Assembly (NCBI GenBank): GCA_905372355.1
Contig: CAJPOT010000014.1
Location: 1 to 38,846 of the forward strand
Reading direction: 5' to 3'
Length of the DNA: 38,846 nucleotides
Source of the DNA: an uncultured Selenomonas sp.
GTDB lineage: Bacteria > Bacillota > Negativicutes > Selenomonadales > Selenomonadaceae
Position 1 is the stretch's first letter, and each line of letters opens with the position of its first letter. Positions 16,383 through 24,506 of the stretch are shown in pieces. The notes beneath the pieces are model-generated. The model searched no databases. It worked only from the letters and a program-made list of their open reading frames with translations, and was not told the origin of the DNA. The translations under genes were made by a program, and so were the position numbers.

Positions 16383-18791
16383 TTGCGAAGGGCGGAAGTC
16401 TTTGTCAATATTCCCGTGAAGAGCATAGCGAAGGCGTACAGCTATGCTGTGCCCGACGAGATGTCTTTCCTTGCGGCGGGCTGGCGCGTATTCGTGCCTT
16501 TCGGCGGGCGCAGGGTCGAGGGTTTCGTCGTCTCTGTCCGGGAGGACGAAGGGGAACGGACAGGCTACGAGCTGAAGCTGATCATCTCTGTTGTCGACGA
16601 AGAGGCATGGTTTACGTCCGAGATGCTGGAAACAGCACGTCGGATCGCGGACTTCTACCTGTGCTCGCCCGCTGAGGCGATGCGGCTCTTCATGCCGGGC
16701 AAGAGCGGCTTGAAGATCGAGGTTGAGTATGAGGCAAAAGAGGGGGAAGAGCCGCCTTTGACGGGAGCGGCGCAGCAGGTCTTCCGGTCTCTCCGTGAAA
16801 ATGGCGTCATGCGGCTTTCCGCACTTCGCAAGGCGCTTCCTGCGCTTGCCGCCGAGATTCCCGGCCTCTTGGAAAAGCTCGTGCAGCAGAAATATGTGCG
16901 AAAGCTCTATCGGGCACAGCAGCGCGACAAGGCGCGTTATGAGAATGTCCTGTCGCTCGCGCATCTGCTCGATGAGGCGGTGCTTTCTCGCTATCGAAGG
17001 CGGCGTGCACAGAAGCGTCTGTTGGAGCTTCTTGCCGCAGAGGGGGAAAAGACGGATGCCGCTCTGCGCGAGGCAGGATTTTCCGCCGCTGTCCTTCGCG
17101 CGGTACTCGAAGCGGGCGATGTGAAGAGCGAGAAGCGGCGCGTTCTGCGCGACAGCTACGGAGATGTGACGAGCGTTGGGGCGATGGTCGACCTGACGGC
17201 AGAGCAGAGAGCGGCGGTCGATGCCGTGCTTCCTTACATTGGGCGGCGCGAGCATCGCGGCTTCCTCTTGCAGGGCGTGACGGGAAGCGGCAAGACGCAG
17301 GTCTATATCGAGACGGCGGCAGCCGCGCGCAGGGAAGGGCGCAGGGTCATCGTGCTCGTGCCCGAAATCGCCCTGACGAGCCAGATCGTCCTTGCCTTCA
17401 AGGGATCTTTTCCCGAGGACATCGTCGTCATGCACAGCCAGCTTTCCCTTGCCGAGCGAAACGACGCGATCTTCCGCGTGCGGCGCGGGGAGGCGGGCAT
17501 CGTCATCGGTGCACGCTCGGCGCTCTTTACGCCCATCGAGGACGTCGGACTCATCATCCTCGACGAGGAGCAGGATATGTCCTACAAGCAGGACGAGGCG
17601 CCGCGCTACCATGCGCGTCCTATCGCCGAGGTCATGGCGAAATTGCATCGCGCCGTACTGCTTTTGGGCAGCGCCACGCCGTCTCTTGAAACTTCGTACC
17701 GCGCGCGCTGCGGCGAGTTTACGCTGCTTTCGATGCCAGAGCGCATCGGTGCGAGACCGCTCGCGCATGTCGAATGTGTAGACATGCGCGAGGAACTGCA
17801 TCGAGGCAATCGCACGATCATCTCCGCGCCTCTGCGTCAGCTCATCGAGGAAACGATGGCGAAGAAGGAGCAGATGATCCTTATGCTGAACCGTCGCGGC
17901 TTCTCGACCTTCGTCATGTGCCGCTCGTGCGGCGCCGTCGTCAAATGTCCTTCCTGCTCGCTGCCGCTCGTCTATCATCGCAGCGGCAGGCTCCTGTGCC
18001 ATCACTGTGACATCGAGCAGGCCGTGCCGCTTTTGTGCCCCGAATGTTCGAGTCCCTACATCAAATACTTCGGCTCAGGCACGGAAAAGCTAGAAGCGGA
18101 ACTCAAGGCGCTCGTGCCGACAGCCCGTGTCGTGCGCATGGACCGGGACACGACGGCGCGAAAGCTCGCGCACCAAGAAATTCTCACGGCGTTTCGCGAG
18201 AAGAGGTACGACATCCTGCTCGGCACGCAGATGGTCGCCAAGGGGCATGATATCCCGGGCGTTACGGCGGTCGGCATCCTCAGCGCCGATGCGAGCCTCA
18301 ACATGCCCGACTTCCGCGCGGCGGAGCGCTGCTTCATGCTCATCACGCAGACGGCGGGCCGCGCAGGCAGGGGCGAGGCGCCAGGACAAGTCGTCGTGCA
18401 GTGCTACAGCCCCGAGCACTATGCGGTGCAGGCGGCGCTCAAGCAGGACTACGAGGCCTTTTATCGCGAGGAGATTGCCATACGCGAGCAGCTCTTCTAC
18501 CCGCCGTTCAGCCGCCTTGTCAAGCTCATCGTGCAGCATGGGGAAGAGGAGGCGGCGCGTCAGGAAGCGTGCCGCATTCAGGAAAACTTCCTCGCTGCCT
18601 TCGCAGGCAGGGAAGGGCAGCAGATCATCGGTCCTGCACCCGCCTTGATCGCCCAGTTTCGCGGCATCCATCGCTTCGTGCTTCTCATCAAGACGGCGGA
18701 TCTCGCCGCCGTGAGGGAGTTCCTGCGCGGCGAGGGACTGGATCAGAGGAACGATGTGCTCATCGACGTCGATCCGATCATGACGATGTGA
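16383..18791 (+). CDS. priA: Primosomal protein N' (replication restart helicase PriA)
   Basis: The product is 802 aa. PriA is a 3'-5' DNA helicase that recognises forked DNA and reloads the replisome. The N-terminal 3'-end-binding domain shows VNIPVKSIAKAYSYAVPDEM. Walker A is GVTGSGKT at 298-305. Motif II reads DEEQ at 394-397, where the family usually has DEEH, followed by the aromatic-rich SYKQDEAPRYHARP loop. Eight zinc-binding cysteines occur as four pairs (CRSC, CPSC, CHHC, CPEC) at about 513-560. Motifs V/VI are LLGTQMVAKGHD and TQTAGRAGRGEAPG. The start is TTG at 16383, placed by GGGAGGAG upstream. Confidence 0.96.
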   Translation: MRRAEVFVNIPVKSIAKAYSYAVPDEMSFLAAGWRVFVPFGGRRVEGFVVSVREDEGERTGYELKLIISVVDEEAWFTSEMLETARRIADFYLCSPAEAMRLFMPGKSGLKIEVEYEAKEGEEPPLTGAAQQVFRSLRENGVMRLSALRKALPALAAEIPGLLEKLVQQKYVRKLYRAQQRDKARYENVLSLAHLLDEAVLSRYRRRRAQKRLLELLAAEGEKTDAALREAGFSAAVLRAVLEAGDVKSEKRRVLRDSYGDVTSVGAMVDLTAEQRAAVDAVLPYIGRREHRGFLLQGVTGSGKTQVYIETAAAARREGRRVIVLVPEIALTSQIVLAFKGSFPEDIVVMHSQLSLAERNDAIFRVRRGEAGIVIGARSALFTPIEDVGLIILDEEQDMSYKQDEAPRYHARPIAEVMAKLHRAVLLLGSATPSLETSYRARCGEFTLLSMPERIGARPLAHVECVDMREELHRGNRTIISAPLRQLIEETMAKKEQMILMLNRRGFSTFVMCRSCGAVVKCPSCSLPLVYHRSGRLLCHHCDIEQAVPLLCPECSSPYIKYFGSGTEKLEAELKALVPTARVVRMDRDTTARKLAHQEILTAFREKRYDILLGTQMVAKGHDIPGVTAVGILSADASLNMPDFRAAERCFMLITQTAGRAGRGEAPGQVVVQCYSPEHYAVQAALKQDYEAFYREEIAIREQLFYPPFSRLVKLIVQHGEEEAARQEACRIQENFLAAFAGREGQQIIGPAPALIAQFRGIHRFVLLIKTADLAAVREFLRGEGLDQRNDVLIDVDPIMTM

Positions 18792-18809
18792 GCCATGCAA
18801 AAATACTTG

Positions 18810-18838
18810 TTGCAAAATTTCTTCAAAGGCAGTATACT
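18810..18838 (+). promoter_or_regulatory. Promoter of ssrA
   Basis: TTGCAA (18810-18815), a 17-base spacer, and TATACT (18833-18838). The mature tmRNA begins about 60 bases downstream, so a 5' precursor is expected to be trimmed. Confidence 0.7.
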
Positions 18839-18901
18839 ATACATCCAAGCTGAACGGGCTTTTGAGAGTCTTTTCAGCGAGCGCTTCATGTGCATGCCAA
18901 C

Positions 18902-19254
18902 GGGGACGTAAAGGTTTCGACGAGGGTAGATGGTGCATGGGCAGCGAGCCGGGGGTTCACCATCCCGTCAGCAAGGTGAAACTTTTATTTAAACATAAAA
19001 GCAAACGAAGACTACGCTCTGGCGGCTTGACGCCAGCCTCTGTCCGCTTGGCTCCCGCCTGAGCGGATAAGAGGACAACTGCGGGATACCTGAGAGTTGA
19101 TTTTCGCAGGCTCAAAAGGGAAATTTTTGCGGAATCGGATGACGGAAGCCTGTCTGCGGGCGTCTGGATTCTTAAATAAAAACACAGACTGCGCTCGGAG
19201 AAGCCGATGAAACAATGCTTTCGGACAGGAGTTCGATTCTCCTCGTCTCCACCA
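18902..19254 (+). ncRNA. ssrA: Transfer-messenger RNA (tmRNA)
   Basis: This is a one-piece tmRNA of 353 nt. The 5' end GGGGACG pairs with CGTCTCC at 19244-19250, and the encoded ACCA end is at 19251-19254, forming an alanine-tRNA-like acceptor; the T arm GGAGTTCGATTCTCC precedes it. The tag reading frame starts at the resume codon GCA (19001) and reads ANEDYALAA to a TGA at 19028-19030, preceded by the alanine carried on tmRNA itself. With SmpB it frees stalled ribosomes and marks the peptide for ClpXP. It has its own promoter and a strong terminator. Confidence 0.97.
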
Positions 19255-19289
19255 GAGAAAAAGCGGCAGAGCCGTTGAAATAAAGAAGA

Positions 19290-19327
19290 GGACGCCTGCG
19301 GCATTCGTACCGCAGGCGTCCCCTTTT
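19290..19327 (+). terminator. Terminator of ssrA
   Basis: GGACGCCTGCGG (19290-19301) pairs perfectly with CCGCAGGCGTCC (19310-19321) around an 8-base loop, followed by CCTTTT. Confidence 0.92.
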
Positions 19328-19394
19328 CGTGCTTGTACATCGGCCTCAGTGATCGAAGTGTAGGGGAGAGTCCCTCTGTTCATTCAAGGGTATT

Positions 19395-21644
19395 CTACTT
19401 CTTTTTCTTTTCCAACAGGGCAAAGAAATCAGAAATCTCCATCGGCCGGTGGAAGTAGAAGCCTTGGATGTAGTCGCAGCCCGCTTCGAGGACGGTCTGA
19501 AGTTCCTGATCTGTCTCGACGCCTTCGACGCAGACCTTCTTGCCGAACTTATGGCAGGAGTAGACGATGCTCGATATAAAGTCGCTGCTGTTTTTGGAAT
19601 AGGCCATTTCTTTCATCAAGCTGCGATCGAGTTTTACGATGTCGGACGGGTGCTTCAAGAGAAGTTCCAAGGAGGAATATCCCGTGCCAAAGTCGTCGAG
19701 CGCGAGACGAATGCCGAGGTCGCGGCACGCTTCAATGAAGGTCTGTAAAGTGGCGGGGCTTTCGTTGTAGTTCGTTTCCGTGAGTTCTGCAACGAGATTC
19801 TTGCCATCCATTTTGTGACGGGCAAGGGTCTGACGCATGAAGGGCAGGAAGTCGGGGTCCAGCACTTGATGATAACTGACGTTGAAGTTTAGGGAAAAGT
19901 TAGGGTTCGTACGGCGTATACGCTTGGCATGGATGACTGCCTGTTCGAAGATCCAGCGTCCGACAGCGCGGATTTGTTGAGTGCGCTCCAAGATGGGGAT
20001 GAATACGGCGGGTGAGATGTTCGTGCCCTCGTGGGACCAGCGGCACAGAAGTTCGCCGCTGACGATGCCGAAACCGTCGGTGGTGACTGTTGGCTGGATG
20101 ACCGTGCGGAAGTTGGCGCAACCGTGCTCGACATCCTCATTGATGGCGAGTAGGAAACGGCTGAGGTTTTTTCGCGTTTCGAGATTCTTTGAGGAGAAAA
20201 GAACATAAGGCTCATCGGGGGATTCTTTTGCGAGATCCAAGAGGCTCAGCATGTTGGCGATGATCTCATCACATGCCGTATCGCTCGGTATGTCCTCCAT
20301 CAAGGCGAGAGAAGAGGGCGTTTGTACAGCAAGACCGTAGATGGCATAGAGATTCCTCACCGTCAAACTGATGAATTCGAGTATCGTCCTCGGATCTTCA
20401 GTGATGCCGGGCGAAAGGATTGCGAGGAAGCGCAGACCGTCGAGGCGGTAGATCAGAAGACCGTCGCGGAAGCGGTTCGTGAGCCCGGCTGCGATGTCCT
20501 TGAGGAGTGCGTCGGAATGGCTTCGGCCGTGCATCTCGTTGATTTCGCGGAAGTTGTTCAAGCGGAAGCCGATGAAGGAAAGGGAAGGATATTCCTTCTG
20601 CAGTTCCTGCAATTTGATTTCCGCACCTTTCTCGCGTGCAAATCCTGTGATGGGATCAACGACAAAATCGAGTGCGAGGCGCGAGATGCTGCCGGAGAAG
20701 AATAGGGGGTTCTCGCGTGTCGAATCCCATTTGAGGATGCCGCAACAACGAATCCAGAACTCGTTTCCTTTATGATCGGTCACACGGTAGCGCAGATCAT
20801 GGGTATCGCGCTTGCTTTTGATGATGTCGGCAATGTCCGCTCTGTATGTGGCGAGATCATTGGGACGATGGATTCGACTTTCCCATTTTTTGAGAAAGTT
20901 CTTGACAACGTTGCTCTTGAAAGCAAAAGTTTCGCGCATCTGGTCGTTGATGTAGAATAGGTTCGATTGCATGTCGCCGAAGTAGATGTATTGGTCGGCG
21001 AGTTCAATGGAATCGAGGAAACTTGGGAAGTCGAAGCGATTCTCTCGAAGGAAGGTGGAGAGAGCTCCCTTGTCGGCATCGGCATCGATTTCTGCAGCAA
21101 CGCCGCCCGTGCTGCGCAAGAGATCCCTCATGCGGATGATGCGCATTGCAAAGCGCCCGACAAGGTACAACGCTGCTGTGAGATCACGAACTTTTTCCCA
21201 ATCAGGAACATCGGAGATGATGATGCCTGATGGTTCGCCATCCTTGAAGAGGGGGACAGCGGATAGGGAGTAAAGACCGAGCGAGGTGAAGCACTGGCTG
21301 GCAAGAGGGTGTTTAGCAGCAATCGTCTGCGTATCCTTATAGAGAATGCACTTGCCGTTCATCAATTGATCATACGTCAAGGCGACAGCAGCGCGCACGA
21401 GGTCGCCCTCAGGCTGCCTGTATGGTTCCATATCATTTGAACTCCAAGTGTAGGCGGGCGTAGAGCGCTCATCCAAGGGTTCGATGATCATGATACGATG
21501 CAATGCAAAGATATCGCCCATATACTGAAAGAGCGAGTGGATGCCTTCGTCAGATTCTTCCGTATCGACGATTTTTTTCAAAAAAGCCGCAGAAAGTTCG
21601 CTTTTTTCACAGAATTCATCAAGCCATTCCAAAACGGAGTTCAT
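19395..21644 (-). CDS. GAF / degenerate GGDEF / EAL c-di-GMP phosphodiesterase
   Basis: The product is about 749 aa from ATG at 21644 (AAAGGAG 12 bases upstream). ATG at 21734 and TTG at 21740 would add about 30 residues and have a weaker site, so the start is open. Order: GAF-like input domain (~20-190), PAS-like region with DLRYRVTDHKGNEFWIRCCG, a GGDEF domain whose active-site loop reads RLDGLRF (no GGDEF, so probably not a cyclase), and a full EAL domain. EAL catalytic pieces are present: GELLCRW (ELL in place of EAL), LNFNVSY, AELTETNYNE, LDDFGTGYSS, DIVKLDRSL, VEGVETDQEL and YIQGFYFHRP. It therefore probably degrades c-di-GMP in response to the GAF/PAS signal. No transmembrane segment is seen. 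Confidence 0.9.
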   Translation of the reverse strand: MNSVLEWLDEFCEKSELSAAFLKKIVDTEESDEGIHSLFQYMGDIFALHRIMIIEPLDERSTPAYTWSSNDMEPYRQPEGDLVRAAVALTYDQLMNGKCILYKDTQTIAAKHPLASQCFTSLGLYSLSAVPLFKDGEPSGIIISDVPDWEKVRDLTAALYLVGRFAMRIIRMRDLLRSTGGVAAEIDADADKGALSTFLRENRFDFPSFLDSIELADQYIYFGDMQSNLFYINDQMRETFAFKSNVVKNFLKKWESRIHRPNDLATYRADIADIIKSKRDTHDLRYRVTDHKGNEFWIRCCGILKWDSTRENPLFFSGSISRLALDFVVDPITGFAREKGAEIKLQELQKEYPSLSFIGFRLNNFREINEMHGRSHSDALLKDIAAGLTNRFRDGLLIYRLDGLRFLAILSPGITEDPRTILEFISLTVRNLYAIYGLAVQTPSSLALMEDIPSDTACDEIIANMLSLLDLAKESPDEPYVLFSSKNLETRKNLSRFLLAINEDVEHGCANFRTVIQPTVTTDGFGIVSGELLCRWSHEGTNISPAVFIPILERTQQIRAVGRWIFEQAVIHAKRIRRTNPNFSLNFNVSYHQVLDPDFLPFMRQTLARHKMDGKNLVAELTETNYNESPATLQTFIEACRDLGIRLALDDFGTGYSSLELLLKHPSDIVKLDRSLMKEMAYSKNSSDFISSIVYSCHKFGKKVCVEGVETDQELQTVLEAGCDYIQGFYFHRPMEISDFFALLEKKKK

Positions 21645-21864
21645 GATTCTTCCCAACTCCTTTGTAGCGTTTTTGGGAATCGCTGATAAATTTAGTACAG
21701 CCATCTGGATGCATCTTTTCTGCCTGCTCTGCATCGACAAATCTTCACCGATCTGACAGACTTCGTTTATCAGAGCTCCCTTTACTATATGATGTTATTA
21801 TACATGAAATCTCACTATTCGTCTATTGTTTATAGGAAAAAAGTTCATGTTTTGGAATTTTTGA

Positions 21865-21894
21865 ATCGCACTTCGTTTTTAAAAGCAGTGCGAT
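21865..21894 (+). promoter_or_regulatory. Perfect 8-bp hairpin upstream of the HAD phosphatase gene
   Basis: ATCGCACT (21865-21872) and AGTGCGAT (21887-21894) are exact inverted repeats with a 14-base loop. They lie 109 bases upstream of the gph-like start. The interval between the two divergent genes (21741-22002) is AT-rich. It also holds a minus-strand TATAAT near 21790 for the EAL gene. The hairpin may be an operator or leader structure; no T tract follows. Confidence 0.3.
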
Positions 21895-22002
21895 GGACTT
21901 TGGTGTGTGTTTTCGATCCATCGCGTATTCATGCAGGGAAAAAGAAGCTTTTCGCGAATAAAAAAAGAGCAATAGTTCGACAATAGCAGAAAGGTGATAC
22001 CT

Positions 22003-22662
22003 ATGCAATATAAAGCTGTGATCTTTGATTTAGACGGTACCCTTGTTGATTCCTTGGCTGATCTTTCGGACAGCGTGAATCTCATGCTGGAAAGTTACGG
22101 CTTTCCGACACATGAGATGGAAAAGTACCGTTATTTCGTCGGTAATGGCTCGAAAAAGCTCATGGAGCGTACCTTGCCGAGGGATAAGGCGGCGTCCGCC
22201 GAATTTGTTGAGGAAGCACTCGTGAAATACAAGGCGATCTACAAGGAGCGCCTTCTGGAAAAAACGCGTCCCTACAATGGCGTACGGGAACTTCTGGCAG
22301 AATTGAAGAGCCGTGGCATTCCCTTGGCAGTCTGCACGAACAAGCATAATGATGCGGCGTTGACCATCGTGAAGATTCTTTTTGCACCTGGTACCTTTGA
22401 AGAAGTGCTCGGCGATCGCCCGGGTTTTCCGAAGAAGCCCAATCCTGCGACCCCATTGGAAATCGCTTCACACCTTGGCGTGAAGCCTGATGAGGTGGCT
22501 TATTTGGGCGACACCTCGGTTGACATGGAAACCGCTGTGCACGCGGGATTTTTGCCTGTCGGTGTCCTCTGGGGATTCCGTCCCGAAGAGGAACTTGTGA
22601 AAAGCGGCGCGAAGATCTTGCTCAAAGCACCGTTGGAGCTCTTGGAAAAAGTGGAGTTTTGA
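22003..22662 (+). CDS. HAD-family phosphatase, phosphoglycolate phosphatase-like
   Basis: The product is 219 aa. HAD motif I FDLDGTLVDS at about 8-17 carries the nucleophile aspartate and the acid/base aspartate. Motif II is CTNKHN near 105-110, motif III is the lysine in PKKPNP, and motif IV is YLGDTSVDME with its acidic pair. The helical cap sits between motifs I and II. The overall pattern fits Gph/PpaX-type enzymes acting on phosphoglycolate or related small phosphoesters; the exact substrate cannot be told. AAAGGTGAT precedes the ATG. It lies 33 bases before the RlmD-like gene, probably one operon. Confidence 0.88.
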   Translation: MQYKAVIFDLDGTLVDSLADLSDSVNLMLESYGFPTHEMEKYRYFVGNGSKKLMERTLPRDKAASAEFVEEALVKYKAIYKERLLEKTRPYNGVRELLAELKSRGIPLAVCTNKHNDAALTIVKILFAPGTFEEVLGDRPGFPKKPNPATPLEIASHLGVKPDEVAYLGDTSVDMETAVHAGFLPVGVLWGFRPEEELVKSGAKILLKAPLELLEKVEF

Positions 22663-22695
22663 ATAGCCATCGGACGATTGAAGGAAAGAGAAGCA

Positions 22696-24069
22696 ATGAG
22701 AAAAGAAATTCCCGTGCAACAGGGCGAAAAATATGAAATCACAATCAAGACCCTTGGCGCGAGCGGCGAGGGCGTGGGGCGTGCTGTCGATTTCACTGTA
22801 TTTGTGCCTGGCGCTTTGCCTGGCGAGCGCGTGCTCGTGCGTATCGACGAGGTTAAGAAAACGTATGCGCGCGGAAAACTCGTGGAAATCTTGGAGAAAA
22901 GTCCTAATCGCATTTCTCCCGCCTGTCCGATTTACGATTTTTGCGGTGGCTGTCAGCTTCAACACCTGTCGTATGAGGGGCAGTTGCACTGGAAGCGTCA
23001 GCAGGTCGTCGATGCCGTCGAGCGCATCGGAAGGCTTTCCGGCATCGAGGTGCTGCCCGTTTTAGGTGCGAAAGAGCCGTGGTTCTATCGCAACAAGATG
23101 CAGTTTCCCGTAGGAAGGAAGCGGGGGAAGACGGTCATCGGCTGCTTTGCCAAAGGCTCGCATGACATTATCGATACGAGGGACTGTCGGATTCAAAAGG
23201 AAGGTAACAACACCATTGTCAATGTCATGCGCGAGGTCGTCGATCGTTTGCGTATTCCCATCTATGATGAAGATCGTCACACAGGCGTCCTGCGCCACGT
23301 CGTCGGCCGTATCGGGGAAAACGGCGAAGCGATGGTCGTGCTCGTCACAGCGACGAAGGATTTGCCTAAGGCGAAAGAAATCATACGGTTTCTTAAGGAG
23401 CGCGTGCCAAACCTCAGGAGCGTGCAGCAAAATATTCAGACGTACCGCAATAATGTCATATTGGGGCGCGAGACAAAACTCCTCTGGGGCAAACCGACGA
23501 TCCCCGACCGCATCGGCAAACTGCACTTCTCCATCTCAGCACGGTCGTTTTTCCAAGTCAATACGGAGCAGGCCGCCGTTCTTTATGAGAAGGCTCTCGA
23601 ATATGCAGATCTCAATGGAATGGAAACTGTCATCGACGCCTACTGTGGCACAGGTACGATCACGCTCTTCCTCGCACAAAAGGCGCATCGTGTTCATGGC
23701 ATCGAGATCGTCAAGCCCGCGATCGATGATGCGAAGAAAAATGCGCGTGACAATCGCATAAAAAATACGGTGTTCCTCGTCGGCGACGCCACAAAGCTCA
23801 TGCCGCGCCTCTATCACGAAAACGTTCATCCCAATGTCATCGTCGTCGACCCGCCGCGCGCTGGCTGTACGGAAACCGTTTTGAAAACCTTCGCCGCTAT
23901 GCATCCTGACCGAATCGTTTATGTATCTTGCAATCCCGCAACTCTGGCAAGGGACATGGCATTCTTGGCGACATTGGGATATATGGCGAAAGAAATACAG
24001 CCGGTCGATATGTTTCCGCAAACATCGCATGTCGAGTGCGTGGTATTGATGTCAAGAGATCAGAAGTAA
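22696..24069 (+). CDS. rlmD: 23S rRNA (uracil-5-)-methyltransferase, RlmD/RlmCD type
   Basis: The product is 457 aa. It is a SAM-dependent enzyme that methylates C5 of specific uridines in 23S rRNA. An N-terminal TRAM domain (~8-70) is followed by an iron-sulphur cluster site with Cys77, Cys83, Cys86 (CPIYDFCGGCQ) and Cys164 (DTRDCRIQ). The methyltransferase domain has DAYCGTGTITLFLA, VVDPPRAGC and the catalytic Cys412 in VSCNPATLARD. In Firmicutes a single enzyme often modifies both U747 and U1939, so RlmCD is possible. The start is ATG 22696; TTG at 22678 is open but less likely. It is the last core gene before the accessory region. Confidence 0.93.
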   Translation: MRKEIPVQQGEKYEITIKTLGASGEGVGRAVDFTVFVPGALPGERVLVRIDEVKKTYARGKLVEILEKSPNRISPACPIYDFCGGCQLQHLSYEGQLHWKRQQVVDAVERIGRLSGIEVLPVLGAKEPWFYRNKMQFPVGRKRGKTVIGCFAKGSHDIIDTRDCRIQKEGNNTIVNVMREVVDRLRIPIYDEDRHTGVLRHVVGRIGENGEAMVVLVTATKDLPKAKEIIRFLKERVPNLRSVQQNIQTYRNNVILGRETKLLWGKPTIPDRIGKLHFSISARSFFQVNTEQAAVLYEKALEYADLNGMETVIDAYCGTGTITLFLAQKAHRVHGIEIVKPAIDDAKKNARDNRIKNTVFLVGDATKLMPRLYHENVHPNVIVVDPPRAGCTETVLKTFAAMHPDRIVYVSCNPATLARDMAFLATLGYMAKEIQPVDMFPQTSHVECVVLMSRDQK

Positions 24070-24506
24070 AAGCAGGGAAAAGGCTTGAAATCAAGGGATT
24101 CCGAGAATATTGCTGGTAGCGTCGCCGGAGTCCCTTATTTATGCCCTTTGCCAACAGTTGCCACTACTGGTTTTTCAGTATTTGTAACAAGAGAACTGCT
24201 TTTGTCCTTGGCGTAACAAAGGAACTACTGTTTTTCGAGGTTCTGGAGAATGTGTGAGAAGGGAACTTATACCACCACGAAAACGAACCGTAAATTCGCA
24301 AAGTAACTTCCGCTGATGTAAGTCTGTGGGATTTAGTCTAAGAAAGCCGATAGGAGTAAGTGCGAGAAGCATCAGAATTTGTATGCAACGGATGACCTGA
24401 GCACAATATCGTCTTAAAAGCGACCGAACCATAAGGGATCATCTGGAAAAATGGACATGCTTCGCACTCCGAAAAGCGAGGCTTTTCAGAGTAAGTTCCA
24501 CCCTAG
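24070..24506. other. Gene-poor junction between rlmD and the IS30 element
   Basis: No credible gene is seen. A minus-strand open frame of 85 codons (24175-24432) has no recognisable motif or ribosome binding site. Hairpins present are GGGATTCCG/CGGAGTCCC (24095-24103 and 24126-24134), which could be a weak rlmD terminator but has no T run, and GAAAAGC-GAG-GCTTTTC (24471-24487). The right part contains an IS-end-like sequence at 24483-24500. It is probably decayed mobile DNA. Confidence 0.4.
24483..24500. repeat. IS30-end-like sequence beside the IS element
   Basis: Aligned with one surrounding base at the left, it matches the outer right end of the neighbouring IS (25795-25812) at about 15 of 19 positions, sharing TCAGAGTAA and the spacing around it. 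It faces the left inverted repeat of the IS across 6 bases (24501-24506). Confidence 0.5.

Noticed and set aside
16230..18005. 591-codon minus-strand open frame opposite priA
   Set aside because: It is a shadow of priA; composition is His/Arg/Leu-rich, typical of antisense frames, with no motifs or ribosome binding site.
19200..19254. tmRNA 3' end as an integration (att) site for the accessory island
   Set aside because: No second copy of the tmRNA 3' end was seen in the window, and the island lies 5 kb away beyond intact core genes.
24175..24432. 85-codon minus-strand open frame between rlmD and the IS
   Set aside because: There is no motif, no ribosome binding site, and the region looks like decayed DNA; too weak to call a gene.
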